Below are positions 9,576-18,975 of a stretch of 64,000 nt of DNA, in pieces (the stretch's first letter is position 1; the number at the start of each line of letters is the position of its first letter). Origin of the DNA: JAGTVG01 sp963820995 (GTDB lineage Bacteria; Bacteroidota; Bacteroidia; Cytophagales; Cyclobacteriaceae); contig CAWGCL010000001.1 in the NCBI GenBank assembly GCA_963820995.1, positions 190,546 to 254,545 on the forward strand, given 5' to 3'. Position numbers and translations under genes: made by a program. A model generated the notes under the pieces. The model was not told where the DNA came from, made no database searches, and saw nothing but the letters and a program-made list of their open reading frames with translations.

Positions 9576-9603
9576 ATAGAGTTGAAAATTTAAATGATTA
9601 AAA

Positions 9604-10089
9604 ATGAAAATTAAAGAGATCAGAGACCTTATTGATTTTATTTCTCAATCTGAATTAAATGAGGTAAATATTGAGACTACTGATTTCAAGATATCTGTAA
9701 AAAAGAGTCCTGATATTAGTGTTAACAGCGGTGATTTAATGATTACACCACCTAATGCTCAATCAAATGCACCTGTTGCAAGCACGATTTCTGAAACAGT
9801 TGAAATAAAAACAGATACTGCAGAAGAGAAAGCCGAACCGGCTAATAACCTTAAGGAGGTCAAATCACCTATGATTGGAACCTTTTACCGGGCAGCCAAT
9901 CCGGAATCACCATCATTCGTAGAACCCGGTGACCGGATTAAACCAGGTCAGACGATTTGCATTATAGAAGCCATGAAACTATTTAATGAGATAGAAGCTG
10001 AAATTTCAGGGACTATTGTTGAAATATTAGTGGATAATGCAACGCCTGTTGAGTTCGATCAACCCTTATTCCTTGTCGATCCTTCATAA
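9604..10089 (+). CDS. accB: Acetyl-CoA carboxylase biotin carboxyl carrier protein
   Basis: BCCP carries the biotin that shuttles CO2 between AccC and the carboxyltransferase in the first step of fatty acid synthesis. It has 161 residues: an N-terminal helical interaction part (1-35), an Ala/Pro/Thr-rich linker (about 45-82), and a C-terminal biotinyl domain (85-160). The biotinylated Lys is Lys125 in IIEAMKLFNEIE; the usual AMKM is AMKL here. accC follows after 30 bases. Confidence 0.96.
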   Translation: MKIKEIRDLIDFISQSELNEVNIETTDFKISVKKSPDISVNSGDLMITPPNAQSNAPVASTISETVEIKTDTAEEKAEPANNLKEVKSPMIGTFYRAANPESPSFVEPGDRIKPGQTICIIEAMKLFNEIEAEISGTIVEILVDNATPVEFDQPLFLVDPS

Positions 10090-10119
10090 TTATTCAAGCT
10101 TAAGGTTAAATAAAAAACT

Positions 10120-11463
10120 GTGTTTAAGAAAATTTTAATAGCCAACAGAGGAGAAATTGCCCTGAGAATCATACGGACTTGTCGTGAAATGGGCATAAAA
10201 ACTGTAGCCGTATATTCAACTGCAGATGCTGAGAGCTTACATCTCAGGTTTGCAGACGAAGCTGTATGTATTGGCCCCCCACCTAGTAACTTGTCGTACC
10301 TTAGTATTCCAAACATAATTGCTGCGGCTGAAATCACCAATGCTGATGCTATTCATCCGGGGTATGGGTTTATGGCTGAAAATGCCGAGTTCTCACGAAT
10401 ATGCCAGGAGTATAATATTAAATTTATCGGCGCTTCCCCGGATATGATCAATAAGATGGGCGATAAATCAACCGCAAAAGAAACGATGAAGAAGGCTGGT
10501 GTCCCTACGATTCCGGGATCTGAAGGACTACTTAGCGACATTGCTGAGGGAAAAACAATAGCTAAAGAAATTGGATACCCAGTAATGCTTAAAGCAACAG
10601 CTGGAGGCGGAGGAAAAGGGATGCGCATCGTTAAAAGCCCCGCAGAATTTGAAAAGGCATGGAATGGCGCCAAACTGGAATCCAAGAATGCATTTGGAAA
10701 TGATGGCCTATATCTTGAAAAATTCATTGAGGAACCCAGGCATGTAGAGATACAGGTAATAGGTGACAGCTTAGGTACGGTTGTTCATTTATCTGAACGC
10801 GACTGCTCCATACAGAGAAGGCATCAGAAACTTGTTGAGGAAACGCCCTCCCCTATTGTAACGGATGAACTCCGTACCAAAATGGGAGAAGCTGCAATAA
10901 AAGGTGCCGTAGCTATCGGATATGAGGGAGCTGGAACCATCGAATTTCTTGTTGACAAGCATGGTAACTTTTATTTCATGGAAATGAATACCCGGATCCA
11001 GGTAGAACACCCCATTACCGAACAGGTAACAGATTCTGATATAATGGCTGATCAAATTACGGTGGCTGCAGGGATGCCTATTCATGGTGAAAGCCGTTTT
11101 CCAAAACGGTATGCAATGGAATGTCGGATTAATGCGGAGGATCCCGGTAATGGTTTCAGACCATGCCCAGGGAAGATCACTACTTGTCATTTCCCAGGTG
11201 GCAGAGGTGTAAGGGTGGATAGTCATGTATATACAGGTTATACCATCCCTCCGAATTATGATTCTATGATTGCCAAATTGATCGTTACAGCAACGACCAG
11301 GGAAAGGGTTATCATGAGAATGAAAAGGGCTCTGGAGGAATTCGTAATAGAAGGCATAAAGTCTACCATCCCATTCCATTTGAGATTAATGGATGATGAG
11401 ACTTTTAAATCAGGGAAGTTCACTACCTCCTTTCTCGATAATTTCGATTTTACAGGCCTGTAG
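10120..11463 (+). CDS. accC: Biotin carboxylase subunit of acetyl-CoA carboxylase
   Basis: ATP-grasp enzyme that carboxylates the biotin on AccB, 447 residues, standard length. The start is GTG at 10120. Visible: N-terminal KILIANRGEIALRII, HPGYGFMAENA, ATP-loop KATAGGGGKGMRIV, EKFIEEPRHVEIQVIGD, the RDCSIQRRHQKLVEETPS block, and the catalytic EMNTRIQVEHPITE. It ends 13 bases inside the oppositely oriented DUF2490 gene. A propionyl-CoA-type homologue is unlikely, given accB and the short form. Confidence 0.96.
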   Translation: MFKKILIANRGEIALRIIRTCREMGIKTVAVYSTADAESLHLRFADEAVCIGPPPSNLSYLSIPNIIAAAEITNADAIHPGYGFMAENAEFSRICQEYNIKFIGASPDMINKMGDKSTAKETMKKAGVPTIPGSEGLLSDIAEGKTIAKEIGYPVMLKATAGGGGKGMRIVKSPAEFEKAWNGAKLESKNAFGNDGLYLEKFIEEPRHVEIQVIGDSLGTVVHLSERDCSIQRRHQKLVEETPSPIVTDELRTKMGEAAIKGAVAIGYEGAGTIEFLVDKHGNFYFMEMNTRIQVEHPITEQVTDSDIMADQITVAAGMPIHGESRFPKRYAMECRINAEDPGNGFRPCPGKITTCHFPGGRGVRVDSHVYTGYTIPPNYDSMIAKLIVTATTRERVIMRMKRALEEFVIEGIKSTIPFHLRLMDDETFKSGKFTTSFLDNFDFTGL

Positions 11464-12066
11464 GTTTTGTGCCGTTGGTTAACAAATAACGCAGTATAAT
11501 TCTCATCGTATTCTGATTTTCGATGAATAAGTTATCCAATTCCACTTTTGATTTTTCGTGCATATAGACAAACTCTGTCTTTATATGTTTGTTAAATCTG
11601 TAACCAAGACCAAAACTAAATCTAAATCGTTCCACATTTGGATTTTAACCCCGTCCATAGATCGGAATAAAGGCTTCCAAGTAAGGCCACAGATAAACCG
11701 TATGGTCTATAACTTGCTTCTTATTTAAGGGTATAACCGTTGTAAGTGCATATCTTGCACGTATGCTGACTGAATTCTCTTCATCATGATCAAACATGAA
11801 AAAATCTTTTCCTCCAGCCTGCAGAAACAACTCATCGCGCATGGTGTATATAATCGCAGGGCGTATCATTAGTTGTCTCCATGGCCCATCTGACTGATGT
11901 TTGTAATTTGTATGTATTACATATTTGAAATTTGAATTAAGGGTATGGATAAAAAACAGATCATACCACATCCGGAAGGTGGTAGCAGTACTATCCTGAG
12001 CCGCATAGCGAACTGGATTATAGCTTAACAAAGTAATGACAAAAAAGTAATTAATCTTGTTTTCAA
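11450..12066 (-). CDS. DUF2490 outer-membrane beta-barrel-like protein, interrupted
   Basis: A DUF2490-type protein, read leftward. The probable start is TTG at 12066, giving a signal peptide LKTRLITFLSLLC; a one-base shift near 12033 is then needed to enter the main frame (SYNPVRYAAQDSTATTF, MWYDLFFIHTLNSNFKY, alternating beta-strand pattern). An in-frame TAA at 11645-11647 falls between PIYGRG and NPNVERFRFSFGLGYRFNK, after which the same frame runs to a proper strand-rich C-terminus. One GAA-to-TAA change would explain the stop. Together about 200 residues, normal for the family. Function unknown. The end overlaps accC by 14 bases, tail to tail. Confidence 0.65.
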
Positions 12067-12162
12067 TGCTTGTTTAAAAAATATCGAGGAACAATTGAGA
12101 GCAAAAGTAATTTAAATAAGATAATAAAAGCAGTAATAAAACAAGATTACTTAAAAGATTGG

Positions 12163-12744
12163 TTATTCCAGATCTGATGACTTACGTTCATGCGCATAAG
12201 CCTCCAATTGGCCATACCATTCTTTCCCGAATTTCCTGATCAAAGCATCTTTAAGGAATTTGTATAAAGGCACTTTAAGTTCATGACCAAGAATACAAGC
12301 CGGATTGCATATATGCCATTGATCATAGTTTACAGCTATATTTGTAATATTTTTACTGATCCTGACCGGATACAAATGACAAGATATGGGTTTGCTGAAA
12401 TCTGATTTCCCTTTTTCATAAGCCAATTCAATACCACATTTAAGAAATCCTTTCTCATCATATATTGCATAAGCACACTCTCTGCCATTAATGGTAGGAG
12501 TTGAATAATCCCCTTCAAAATCGAAAACGTATAGGCCTTGCTTTTCAATCTCATGGCGCCCTTCTTCAGTTAAAAAAGGAGCAATGCCATTGAAGTTTTG
12601 TTTTAGTTCATCCAGTTCATTCTCCTCCAATGGAGCCCCAAGATCTCCCTCTACACAACACGCTCCTTTACACTTTTCGATATCACAAACGAAAAATTCC
12701 TCAAGAACATCATCAGATATGAGAGTCTCACCAATCTTTATCAT
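12163..12744 (-). CDS. DUF3109 family protein (YkgJ-like Cys cluster)
   Basis: About 193 residues from MIKIGETLIS (12744); a Met 8 codons upstream is less likely. It has a Cys cluster FVCDIEKCKGACCVEGDLGAP near the N-terminus and further Cys in GRECAY, LKCGIE, ISCHLYP and HICNPACILG, the arrangement of DUF3109 and related proteins thought to bind zinc or an iron-sulfur cluster. No catalytic role is established. It stands alone, with short AT-rich gaps on both sides. Confidence 0.85.
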   Translation of the reverse strand: MIKIGETLISDDVLEEFFVCDIEKCKGACCVEGDLGAPLEENELDELKQNFNGIAPFLTEEGRHEIEKQGLYVFDFEGDYSTPTINGRECAYAIYDEKGFLKCGIELAYEKGKSDFSKPISCHLYPVRISKNITNIAVNYDQWHICNPACILGHELKVPLYKFLKDALIRKFGKEWYGQLEAYAHERKSSDLE

Positions 12745-12872
12745 CTTACAAAAATGACTAAAAATCAAAAATACATGGCATATAGCAATGATTTTATTTA
12801 AAAACTTTGAAAAAGAAAAAGCTAAATCAAATTCATGATTATAATTGCATATTCTAGAAAATTGTACGCCTT

Positions 12873-15330
12873 ATGAAGAAAATTATTTTACTGCTTATAA
12901 CGATTGCAATAGTATCATGTAAGACAAACCAACCTCTCCCCTCATCTGATCCTACAGAATCCCAGGTTCAAGTACAGATCGAAAAAATGAAGAAACTGGA
13001 GGGTTTCTTTAACATCTATTGGGACGATAATTCCGGAAAGGTCTGGCTGGAGATCGACAAATTGGATATTGAGTTTTTATACATCAACTCCCTCGTAGCA
13101 GGAATAGGTTCCAATGATATTGGACTTGATCGGGGTCAGTTTGGGCAAAACCGGGTAATCAAATTTGTAAAGAACGGACCGAAGATTATGATGGTTCAAC
13201 CAAATTACAGATATAGAGCATTATCAGATAATCCATATGAGAAAAAGGCGGTAGAAGAATCGTTTGCCACATCCATTCTTTGGGGGTTCGATATTAAAGA
13301 TCAACGTTTAAGTAGCTATATCGTAGATGCTACAGACTTTTTTCTAGCCGATGCACATAATGTAAGCAGGACTCTAACACGGATGAGCCAAGGGAAACTA
13401 TCAGGTGGATAAATCAAAATCAGGCATTTATCAGGATCATTTGAAAAGTTTTCCTGAAAACACCATTGTTGAAGCCATACTGACTTTTAACGGTCAGCCA
13501 AAGGGATCTTATGTACGGCAGGTAGTTCCTAGTCCCGAATTGATTACGGTACGACAGCGGCATTCGTTTGTAAAACTACCGGATGCAGACTATAAAAAGA
13601 GAAAATATGATCCCAGAAGCGGTTATTTTGAAATTTCATATTATGATTACGCTGTTCCTTTTACCGAACCCATCGACAAGAAGTATATTGTAAGACATAG
13701 GTTAGAGAAGAAGGATCCTGGCCAGAAAATCAGCGAACCTGTAGAACCAATCGTATATTATCTCGACCCGGGAGCTCCTGAGCCGATCAGGTCGGCACTA
13801 TTGGAAGGGGCATCATGGTGGAACGAAGCATTTGAAGCCGCTGGTTTTACAAACGCTTTCCAGATAAAAATGCTGCCAGAGGGTGCAGATCCGATGGATG
13901 TAAGGTATAATATTATTCAATGGGTCCATCGTTCAACACGCGGTTGGTCGTATGGACATTCAGTTATAGATCCCAGAACTGGTGAGATCATCAAAGGTCA
14001 TGTTTCACTGGGATCCCTCAGGATAAGACAGGATTTCCTCATAGCTCAGGGATTGTTATCGCCTTATCATGATGGCAATGCAGACCTTAAAGAAGCCAGG
14101 GAAATGGCACTTGCAAGAATACGGCAGCTTTCTGCCCATGAAGTGGGGCATACCCTTGGGCTTGCACATAATTATGCCTCCAGTGTTCAGGACAGGGCTT
14201 CTGTAATGGATTACCCCCATCCTTTAATAAAACTGGACGATGAAGGAGAGATTGATCTATCTGAAGCATATGATACCAAAATCGGGGAATGGGATAAAAT
14301 GGCGATCCGATACGGATATGCGGTATTCCCTGAAAATGAGGAGGAATACCTCTCTCAAACAATCCAGGAAAGCCTTAACGATGGACTATATTATATTTCT
14401 GATAAAGATTCACGTCCTGAAGGAAGTGCTCATCCATATGCGCATTTATGGGATAATAACACAAACGCGGCAGATGAGCTCAACCGTATTATTGAAATTA
14501 GAAAAACTGCACTGAATAATATGGGTCTAAACAGTATCCCGGAAGACTTTCCTTTTTCTTCTCTTGAGGATGTGATAGTTCCTGTATATCTAATGCACCG
14601 GTATCAGCTTGAAGCAGCTTCAAAACTGATTGGTGGATTGTTATATACTTATGCACATAAAGGGGATGGACAGCTCATTACTGAAATGATTCCTGGAGAA
14701 ACACAGGAGATGGCACTAAAAGCAGTTATACAAACGCTTAAACCTGAGTTTCTAGAAATCTCCGAAAACCTTCTTGAATTGATACCTCCGAAAGCTTTAG
14801 GATACTATCAATCCAGAGAAAATTTCCGCGGAAAAACAGGTTTGACCTTTGATCCTTTATCCGCTGCGGAAAGTTCTGCAAGTTTCTCGATCAGGCTATT
14901 GCTTAATCCGCAAAGGGTTTCACGATTGATAGAATATAAATCGAGGGATACTGATCTTCCTGGCCTTGATCATATATTAAATGAACTGATGGATAATACC
15001 TGGAAGACAACCTACAAAAATCCTTATTATAAGGAAATTAACCGGGTTGTAAGTATGGGATTATTAAGCCAGATGCTCCAGTTGGCAGAAAATCCATCAG
15101 CATCAACACAGGCAAGGGCAATTACCCTATCTAGCGTCTACCAACTTGAAAATTGGATGCAATCGAAATACAAAAAAGAAAAAAATAACACTGAGAAAGC
15201 GCATCTGCTATTTGCTCTGGAAACTATAAAACAGTTCAAAGATAATCCTGGTCTTTTCAAGCCAAATAATCCTGATCCACTTCCGATGGGATCGCCAATT
15301 GGAAATAATATGTTAAACTGTGATTTTTAA
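12873..15330 (+). CDS. Exported zinc-dependent metalloprotease (DUF5117/DUF4953 type), frameshifted at 13393
   Basis: Large lipoprotein metalloprotease of the Bacteroidota 'zinc-dependent metalloprotease' family. The N-terminus MKKIILLLITIAIVSCKT is a lipoprotein signal (lipobox IVSC). The first 180 residues are the DUF5117-like part; the rest (13405 onward, 641 residues) holds the peptidase. The zinc motif HEVGHTLGLAHN at 14137-14172 is the extended HExxHxxxxxH form, with a later YPHP/Met-turn-like SVMDYPHP. The frames join if one G of the GGG at 13392-13394 is removed, giving Q-G-N-Y-Q-V-D-K. Full length about 818 residues, as expected. Followed by two M14-like exported proteins, so the three may form a peptide-degrading set. 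Substrate unknown. Confidence 0.85.
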
Positions 15331-15395
15331 AATATTTGGATTATCATTGACAACAACGATCTAATTTTTTAAAAATTCAACTTCTTTAAAGCTCG

Positions 15396-17060
15396 ATGAG
15401 AAAATACAAATATTTGTTCTTTTTAGGTATTGCATTATTTCTACAATTAAAAAGCATCATGATCATTGGACAGGTTGGCTACAGGGATCATGAAGAACTA
15501 TCCAAAACCTTAAAAAATCTGCACTCACAATACCCTCAAATCACAAAGCTCACCTCTCTAACAAAAACCCTTGGGAAGAAGGATATCTGGGTATTGGAAA
15601 TAGGGAAAATCGATAAAGAATATCAGCCAGGATTAGCAATCTTGGGAGGTGTTGATGGCAGCTATGTTTCCGGACCTGAACTAAGCCTGAGATTTGCCGA
15701 AGAAATTCTATCATCAAGTACTTCTGACAGCATCCGCAACTTGCTTGACAGCGTAACCTTTTATGTAATTCCGAATGTAAGTCCGGATGCTACAGAACAG
15801 TATTTTAGTGACCTGAAATATACGAGAAAAAAGAATTCAAGAGCTACTGATGATGATAGGGATGGCAGGATTAATGAAGACCCTTACGAGGATTTAAATG
15901 AGGATGGCATCATCACTACATTGCGGGTCAGGGACCCTAATGGAACCTGGATCGTTCACCCTGATGATGACAGGGTAATGATCCCTGCAGATAAAAAAGA
16001 AGGTGAGAAAGGAGAATACATCCTGATTAGTGAGGGTATTGACAACGACCTGGATAAAAAGCATAATGAAGATGGCCTGGGGGGTATTACATTTAATGAA
16101 AACCTCCCTTACAAATTTGAGCATTTTAAACCGGGGGCGGGGGATTATCCGGTTTCTGAATTGGAAACAAAAGCAGTTCTTGATTACCTCTATGAAAGGT
16201 GGAATGTTTTTGCTGTTTTTGCATTTGGCCCTTCCGATAACCTTTCTAATCCACTAAAATTCAACAAATCGGAAGCTGAGCAACAAATAGTCTCCAGCCT
16301 TCTTGAGTCTGATGCTACAATCAATTCTTTTGTATCTAATAAATACAATGAAATAAGCGGGGAGAAGAGTCAGACAGAAACAAAGGTTTTTAATGGTGGG
16401 CTCATGCAATGGGCATATTACCATTATGGGCGGTTAAGCTTCAGCACTCCTGCTTTCTTTATACCTGAAATAGAAGTGAAACCTGATTCTCTGGAATCCC
16501 CTAAAAAGAAAAAAGAAGAATTTAATCCTGAAGTTAATTTTATGCGATGGGCAGACAGCACTCTTCAGGAAGAATATTTCCTTGACTGGACGGAAATCCA
16601 ACATCCCGATTTTACGGATCACAAGGTAGAGATAGGGGGATTACACCCTTATGTCCGGAACAATCCACCTGCTGATTTGATGGACAGCATTTCAAAAACC
16701 CATAATGAATTTATTGTCTGGCTTTCATCTCAAAGACCCGTTATACAAATTATCAATATTCGTAGTGAAAGTATTGGCAAAAATGTATTCAGGATTGAAA
16801 TGGATATATATAACCAGGGATATTTTCCGGCTTTAAGTGAAATCGGCATCAAAACAAGGTGGGTGAAAAAACCCAAAATAAGTCTTACTCTTGACCAGGG
16901 GCAGGAAATTATTAGTGGCCGCCCTATACAGTTACTGGATTCATTACCAGGCGATACAGGACATCATTTAAGTTGGCTTGTAAAAGAAAAAGGAACGATT
17001 ACTGTTGAAGCAGGCGCCCCGCAAACAGGTGTACAAGTAATTGAAGTTGAATTGAAATAA
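15396..17060 (+). CDS. M14 carboxypeptidase-like protein lacking the catalytic residues
   Basis: A 554-residue exported protein with a signal peptide (to about residue 26) and the fold of an M14 zinc carboxypeptidase, homologous along its length to the next gene. Alignment by eye: KDIWVLEIG, PGLAILGGVDGSYVSGPE, FYVIPNVSPDA, an Asp-rich insert DDDRDGRINEDPYEDLNEDG, EGIDNDLDKKHNEDGLGG. Where the neighbour has HSNE, this one has D87-G-S-Y90; the third zinc His (YHNSGG) reads FGPSDN; the catalytic Glu region is FSTPAFFIPE. So both zinc-binding residues of HxxE and the third His are gone. It is probably a binding or accessory protein, not a peptidase. The gene is intact and 10 bases upstream of the active copy. 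Confidence 0.82.
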   Translation: MRKYKYLFFLGIALFLQLKSIMIIGQVGYRDHEELSKTLKNLHSQYPQITKLTSLTKTLGKKDIWVLEIGKIDKEYQPGLAILGGVDGSYVSGPELSLRFAEEILSSSTSDSIRNLLDSVTFYVIPNVSPDATEQYFSDLKYTRKKNSRATDDDRDGRINEDPYEDLNEDGIITTLRVRDPNGTWIVHPDDDRVMIPADKKEGEKGEYILISEGIDNDLDKKHNEDGLGGITFNENLPYKFEHFKPGAGDYPVSELETKAVLDYLYERWNVFAVFAFGPSDNLSNPLKFNKSEAEQQIVSSLLESDATINSFVSNKYNEISGEKSQTETKVFNGGLMQWAYYHYGRLSFSTPAFFIPEIEVKPDSLESPKKKKEEFNPEVNFMRWADSTLQEEYFLDWTEIQHPDFTDHKVEIGGLHPYVRNNPPADLMDSISKTHNEFIVWLSSQRPVIQIINIRSESIGKNVFRIEMDIYNQGYFPALSEIGIKTRWVKKPKISLTLDQGQEIISGRPIQLLDSLPGDTGHHLSWLVKEKGTITVEAGAPQTGVQVIEVELK

Positions 17061-17070
17061 AGTAATTACA

Positions 17071-18831
17071 ATGAAATATAAATTAAGTTACCTCCTTTAT
17101 ACACTACTTTTATTCAGTGTCATTATATTCATTCCTGAAAGTAAGGCACAACGTGTTGAGGATATCTTTAAAGCAGCAGGTACGCCTTCAAATCCTAAAG
17201 TGCCGGTTAGTTGGAACAGGTACAATACCTATGATGGAATTTCATCAATATGCGATCAACTGGTAAAAGCATATCCCAGCCTGATAAGTAAAAAATCAAT
17301 AGGCAAATCCTATGAAGGCAGAGACATATGGGTTCTGGAGGTCACTGATTCCAAGACAAAATCAGCGCAGGATAAACCAGGTTTTTATATAGACGGAAAC
17401 ATTCACAGCAATGAGATCCAGGGTACGGAAATCAGTTTATACACAGCCTGGTACCTGGTAGAGTCCTATAATGAGAATACATTTATTAATACATTACTGA
17501 AAGAGAAGGTATTCTATATAGTTCCCACTATAAATCCCGATGCGAGGGATAATTTTATGAAAGCACCTAATACTGCCAATACACCTCGTTCAGGGATGAT
17601 CCCATTCGATGATGACAGGGATGGATTGGAAGATGAAGACGGTCTTGATGATGTAAACGGAGATGGCCATGTCACATACATGCGTCGAAAAAACCCGAAT
17701 GGACGATATAAAATTGATCCTGAAAATCCGAAGTGGTTGATCAGGGCTGAACCTGACGAGGCTGGCCAATATGAGTTCCTGGGCACCGAGGGCTTCGATA
17801 ATGATGGTGATGGCGTAGTTAATGAAGATCGAGTTGGCGGATATTATGATCCAAACAGGGACTGGGGCTGGGATTGGCAGCCTGACTATATTCAATTTGG
17901 CGCATTGAAATATCCCTTTTCTGTACCGGAAAACAGGGCCGTTGCAGAATTTGTAATGGCTCATCCAAATATCGCTGGTGCACAGAGTTATCACAATTCC
18001 GGAGGTATGATTTTAAGAGGACCAGGCTCCACATTTGATGAAGCTTCATTTCATGATTCTGATAAGCCTGTATATGATGCTATTGGTAAACTAGGAGCTA
18101 AAATCATTCCTGGGTATGAATATATGGTATTATATACAGATCTGTATCCCGCCTTTGGAGGTGAATTGAGTTGGTTCCATGGAGGGCGAGGTATATTTAC
18201 CTTTACCAATGAATTATTTACGAGTAAATATTTCTTCAATAAGGAATATAAAGATTACGGTGAAAGGATGAAGGATACATTTGAATTTGACAAATACCTT
18301 TTATTTGAAGATGCATACGTAGAATGGACACCCTACAACCACCCTATTTATGGAGAAATAGAAATCGGTGGGTTCAAAAGAAATTATTCAAGGGCAAATC
18401 CAGGATTCCTGCTTGAAAGCGATGCGCATCGCAACATGGCTTTTACCATCTTTCATGCATACCATACCCCAAAACTGGTGGTGGAAGAAGTAAAGGAAAA
18501 GGAACTGGGGAAAGGGCTTACGGAAGTTACAGTTACTATCGCCAATAAAAGGATGATCCCCACACATTCAGGGAATGATATACAAAATAAAATAAATCCT
18601 CCGGATTATATTAGCATTGACGGCACAGAGGTATTAGCTGGAATGATTGTAGAAGATGAAGATCTGAAAATAACTAAAGAGCAAAAATACAATCCGCAAC
18701 AGATCGAAGTACAAAATATACCCGGTATGGGAGTAGTTACCGTTCGATGGATTATTTCAGGCGGTAAGGACTTCAGTATAAAAGTAATTAGCCAGAAGGG
18801 GGGGAAATTTACGTGGTCCAAAGAATCATAA
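17071..18831 (+). CDS. M14-family zinc carboxypeptidase, exported
   Basis: Predicted zinc exopeptidase of the carboxypeptidase A superfamily, 586 residues. A signal peptide ends near residue 26 (SKAQ). The zinc HxxE is His112-Ser-Asn-Glu115 in DGNIHSNEIQGTE; the third zinc ligand is His308 (AQSYHNSGG); the general base is Glu381 (FTNELFTSKY). An Asp-rich insert (DDDRDGLEDEDGLDDVNGDG, about 175-195) and EGFDNDGDGVVNEDRVGG resemble calcium-binding repeats. The C-terminal 110 residues form a separate beta-rich domain. Cotranscribed with the inactive paralogue upstream. Preferred substrate not predictable. Confidence 0.88.
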   Translation: MKYKLSYLLYTLLLFSVIIFIPESKAQRVEDIFKAAGTPSNPKVPVSWNRYNTYDGISSICDQLVKAYPSLISKKSIGKSYEGRDIWVLEVTDSKTKSAQDKPGFYIDGNIHSNEIQGTEISLYTAWYLVESYNENTFINTLLKEKVFYIVPTINPDARDNFMKAPNTANTPRSGMIPFDDDRDGLEDEDGLDDVNGDGHVTYMRRKNPNGRYKIDPENPKWLIRAEPDEAGQYEFLGTEGFDNDGDGVVNEDRVGGYYDPNRDWGWDWQPDYIQFGALKYPFSVPENRAVAEFVMAHPNIAGAQSYHNSGGMILRGPGSTFDEASFHDSDKPVYDAIGKLGAKIIPGYEYMVLYTDLYPAFGGELSWFHGGRGIFTFTNELFTSKYFFNKEYKDYGERMKDTFEFDKYLLFEDAYVEWTPYNHPIYGEIEIGGFKRNYSRANPGFLLESDAHRNMAFTIFHAYHTPKLVVEEVKEKELGKGLTEVTVTIANKRMIPTHSGNDIQNKINPPDYISIDGTEVLAGMIVEDEDLKITKEQKYNPQQIEVQNIPGMGVVTVRWIISGGKDFSIKVISQKGGKFTWSKES

Positions 18832-18862
18832 CAAAGCCATAAGAATCTTAAAAAAAGATCAG

Positions 18863-18886
18863 GATATCGGATAATTTATCCGTATC
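18863..18886. repeat. Inverted repeat downstream of the M14 pair
   Basis: GATATCGGATAA and TTATCCGTATC pair over 11 bases with one bulged T. There is no T-run on either side, so it is not a classical terminator; it could stabilise the 3' end of the transcript. Confidence 0.4.
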
Positions 18887-18975
18887 ATAATCAAAGGTTA
18901 TTTACTCTATATGATTAAGAAAATTTGTTCAAAATTATAACGTGGAATACATCATTATCCGCTTAATTTGCATAG

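Noticed and set aside
15396..17060. Active carboxypeptidase call for the first M14-like gene
   Set aside because: The zinc-binding His and Glu and the third His are all replaced when aligned with the neighbouring active copy.
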